DNA from: Aalborgiella sp031390045
GTDB lineage: Bacteria > Pseudomonadota > Gammaproteobacteria > Burkholderiales > Burkholderiaceae_C
Reading direction: 5' to 3'
Length of the DNA: 51,086 nt
NCBI GenBank assembly: GCA_031390045.1
Contig: JANMTB010000007.1
Span: 1-51,086, forward strand
A model generated the notes under the pieces. That model was not told the DNA's origin and did no database searches. It saw only the letters and a list, made by a program, of their open reading frames with translations. The position numbers and the translations under genes are program-made. Within the stretch, counting starts at the first letter, position 1; every line of letters starts with the position of its first letter. Shown here piece after piece: positions 50,841 to 51,086 of this stretch.

Positions 50841-51086
50841 TTAAATTAGAGCTATATGCGCTGAATCTGGCAAATTCAGCCAGAGCTTGGTTAATTTGGC
50901 GAAGCTGTCCAAATCACCTGTCGTATAAAGCTGCAAATCAGGGGAATTGGTTGTCGTGTTCAGCGTGCCAGCGGCTTCCAAGAGCCGGCGGGTTTGGCGG
51001 GCTACGGGGGTGCCGGTGTCTATGTAGTGGACGTTTGAGCCAGTATGGATGCGAAGCAGGTCGCTGATGAAGGGGTAATGGGTGCA
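50841..51086 (-). CDS. murI: Glutamate racemase MurI, C-terminal 81 residues (5' end outside window)
   Basis: The frame is open at the right edge and ends with TAA at 50841-50843. It makes D-glutamate for peptidoglycan. The visible part begins CTHYPFISDLL, the second catalytic-cysteine motif (G-C-T-H-Y-P) of glutamate racemases, followed by VHYIDTGTPVARQTRRLLEA, also typical. The last segment is lineage-variable and ends DSAHIALI. It has no start codon within the window, so it is easily missed. The stop lies 11 bases from repeat copy 10, so the element inserted just behind an essential gene. Confidence 0.92.
   Translation of the reverse strand, partial: CTHYPFISDLLRIHTGSNVHYIDTGTPVARQTRRLLEAAGTLNTTTNSPDLQLYTTGDLDSFAKLTKLWLNLPDSAHIALI

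Noticed and set aside
50834..51067. Open frame of 77 codons on the plus strand at the right edge
   Set aside because: It is antisense to the clear murI C-terminal coding region and has a non-protein-like composition rich in Cys, Arg and Gly.

Overview
The window reads as a chromosomal stretch of a betaproteobacterium, most likely order Burkholderiales (Comamonadaceae-like). The reasons are the gene orders smc-zipA-ligA, map-glnD, ygfZ/mltG-tmk-holB-tatD and trxA-rho, a Bug-type tripartite tricarboxylate transporter, AddAB-like rather than RecBCD-like recombination genes, and LexA boxes of the CTGT-N8-ACAG type. Assignment below order level is inference. There is no rRNA or tRNA gene, no CRISPR array, and no recognisable transposase or prophage.

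Layout. 1-5049 (+): 3' part of smc, then zipA, ligA and def, tightly packed. 5056-11671 (-): Bcr-type exporter, miaA, a secreted cupredoxin-like protein, map and glnD. 11762-18945: a thioesterase-acetyltransferase fusion, ygfZ on the minus strand, then mltG-tmk-holB, a TatD nuclease and an ankyrin/solute-binding fusion. 18946-20843 (-): trxA and rho. 20952-28299 (+): AddB-like nuclease, AddA-like helicase-nuclease and a flavoprotein, with overlapping ends. 28318-31375 (-): lexA with tandem SOS boxes, two small proteins of unknown function and a 2-hydroxyacid dehydrogenase. 31588-36422: asparaginase, a secreted unknown, an Mpo1-like membrane protein, an O-acetylhomoserine sulfhydrylase and a CBS-domain protein.

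36651-48864 appears to be one metabolic unit for oxalate. It holds a TctCBA-type transporter, a divergent Crp/Fnr-type regulator, oxalyl-CoA decarboxylase (oxc), formyl-CoA:oxalate CoA-transferase (frc), a PAS protein and a two-subunit NAD-dependent formate dehydrogenase. Together they would import a carboxylate (oxalate is proposed), activate it to oxalyl-CoA, decarboxylate it to formyl-CoA, release formate, and oxidise that to CO2 with NADH formation. Perfect TTGAC-N4-GTCAA dyads lie before both the transporter and oxc. The regulator has the E-x2-S-R recognition residues of FNR, so a small dedicated regulon is predicted.

48868-51086 (-): a secreted protein with VMG repeats, a GrpB-family protein, an AT-rich AbiU2/HEPN-like gene, and the 3' end of murI, which runs off the right edge.

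The most unusual feature is a dispersed element of about 49 bp (core GCGTATTTATTGCC, followed by a GCTAT...ATAGC mini-dyad). I find ten copies plus one weak candidate. Several lie in frame inside housekeeping genes (miaA, ygfZ, addB-like, addA-like, asparaginase). One supplies the start codon of glnD and one the stop codon of holB. Two in inverted orientation bracket the AT-rich HEPN-like gene. It behaves like a palindromic element that tolerates coding sequence and may also carry or bound cargo.
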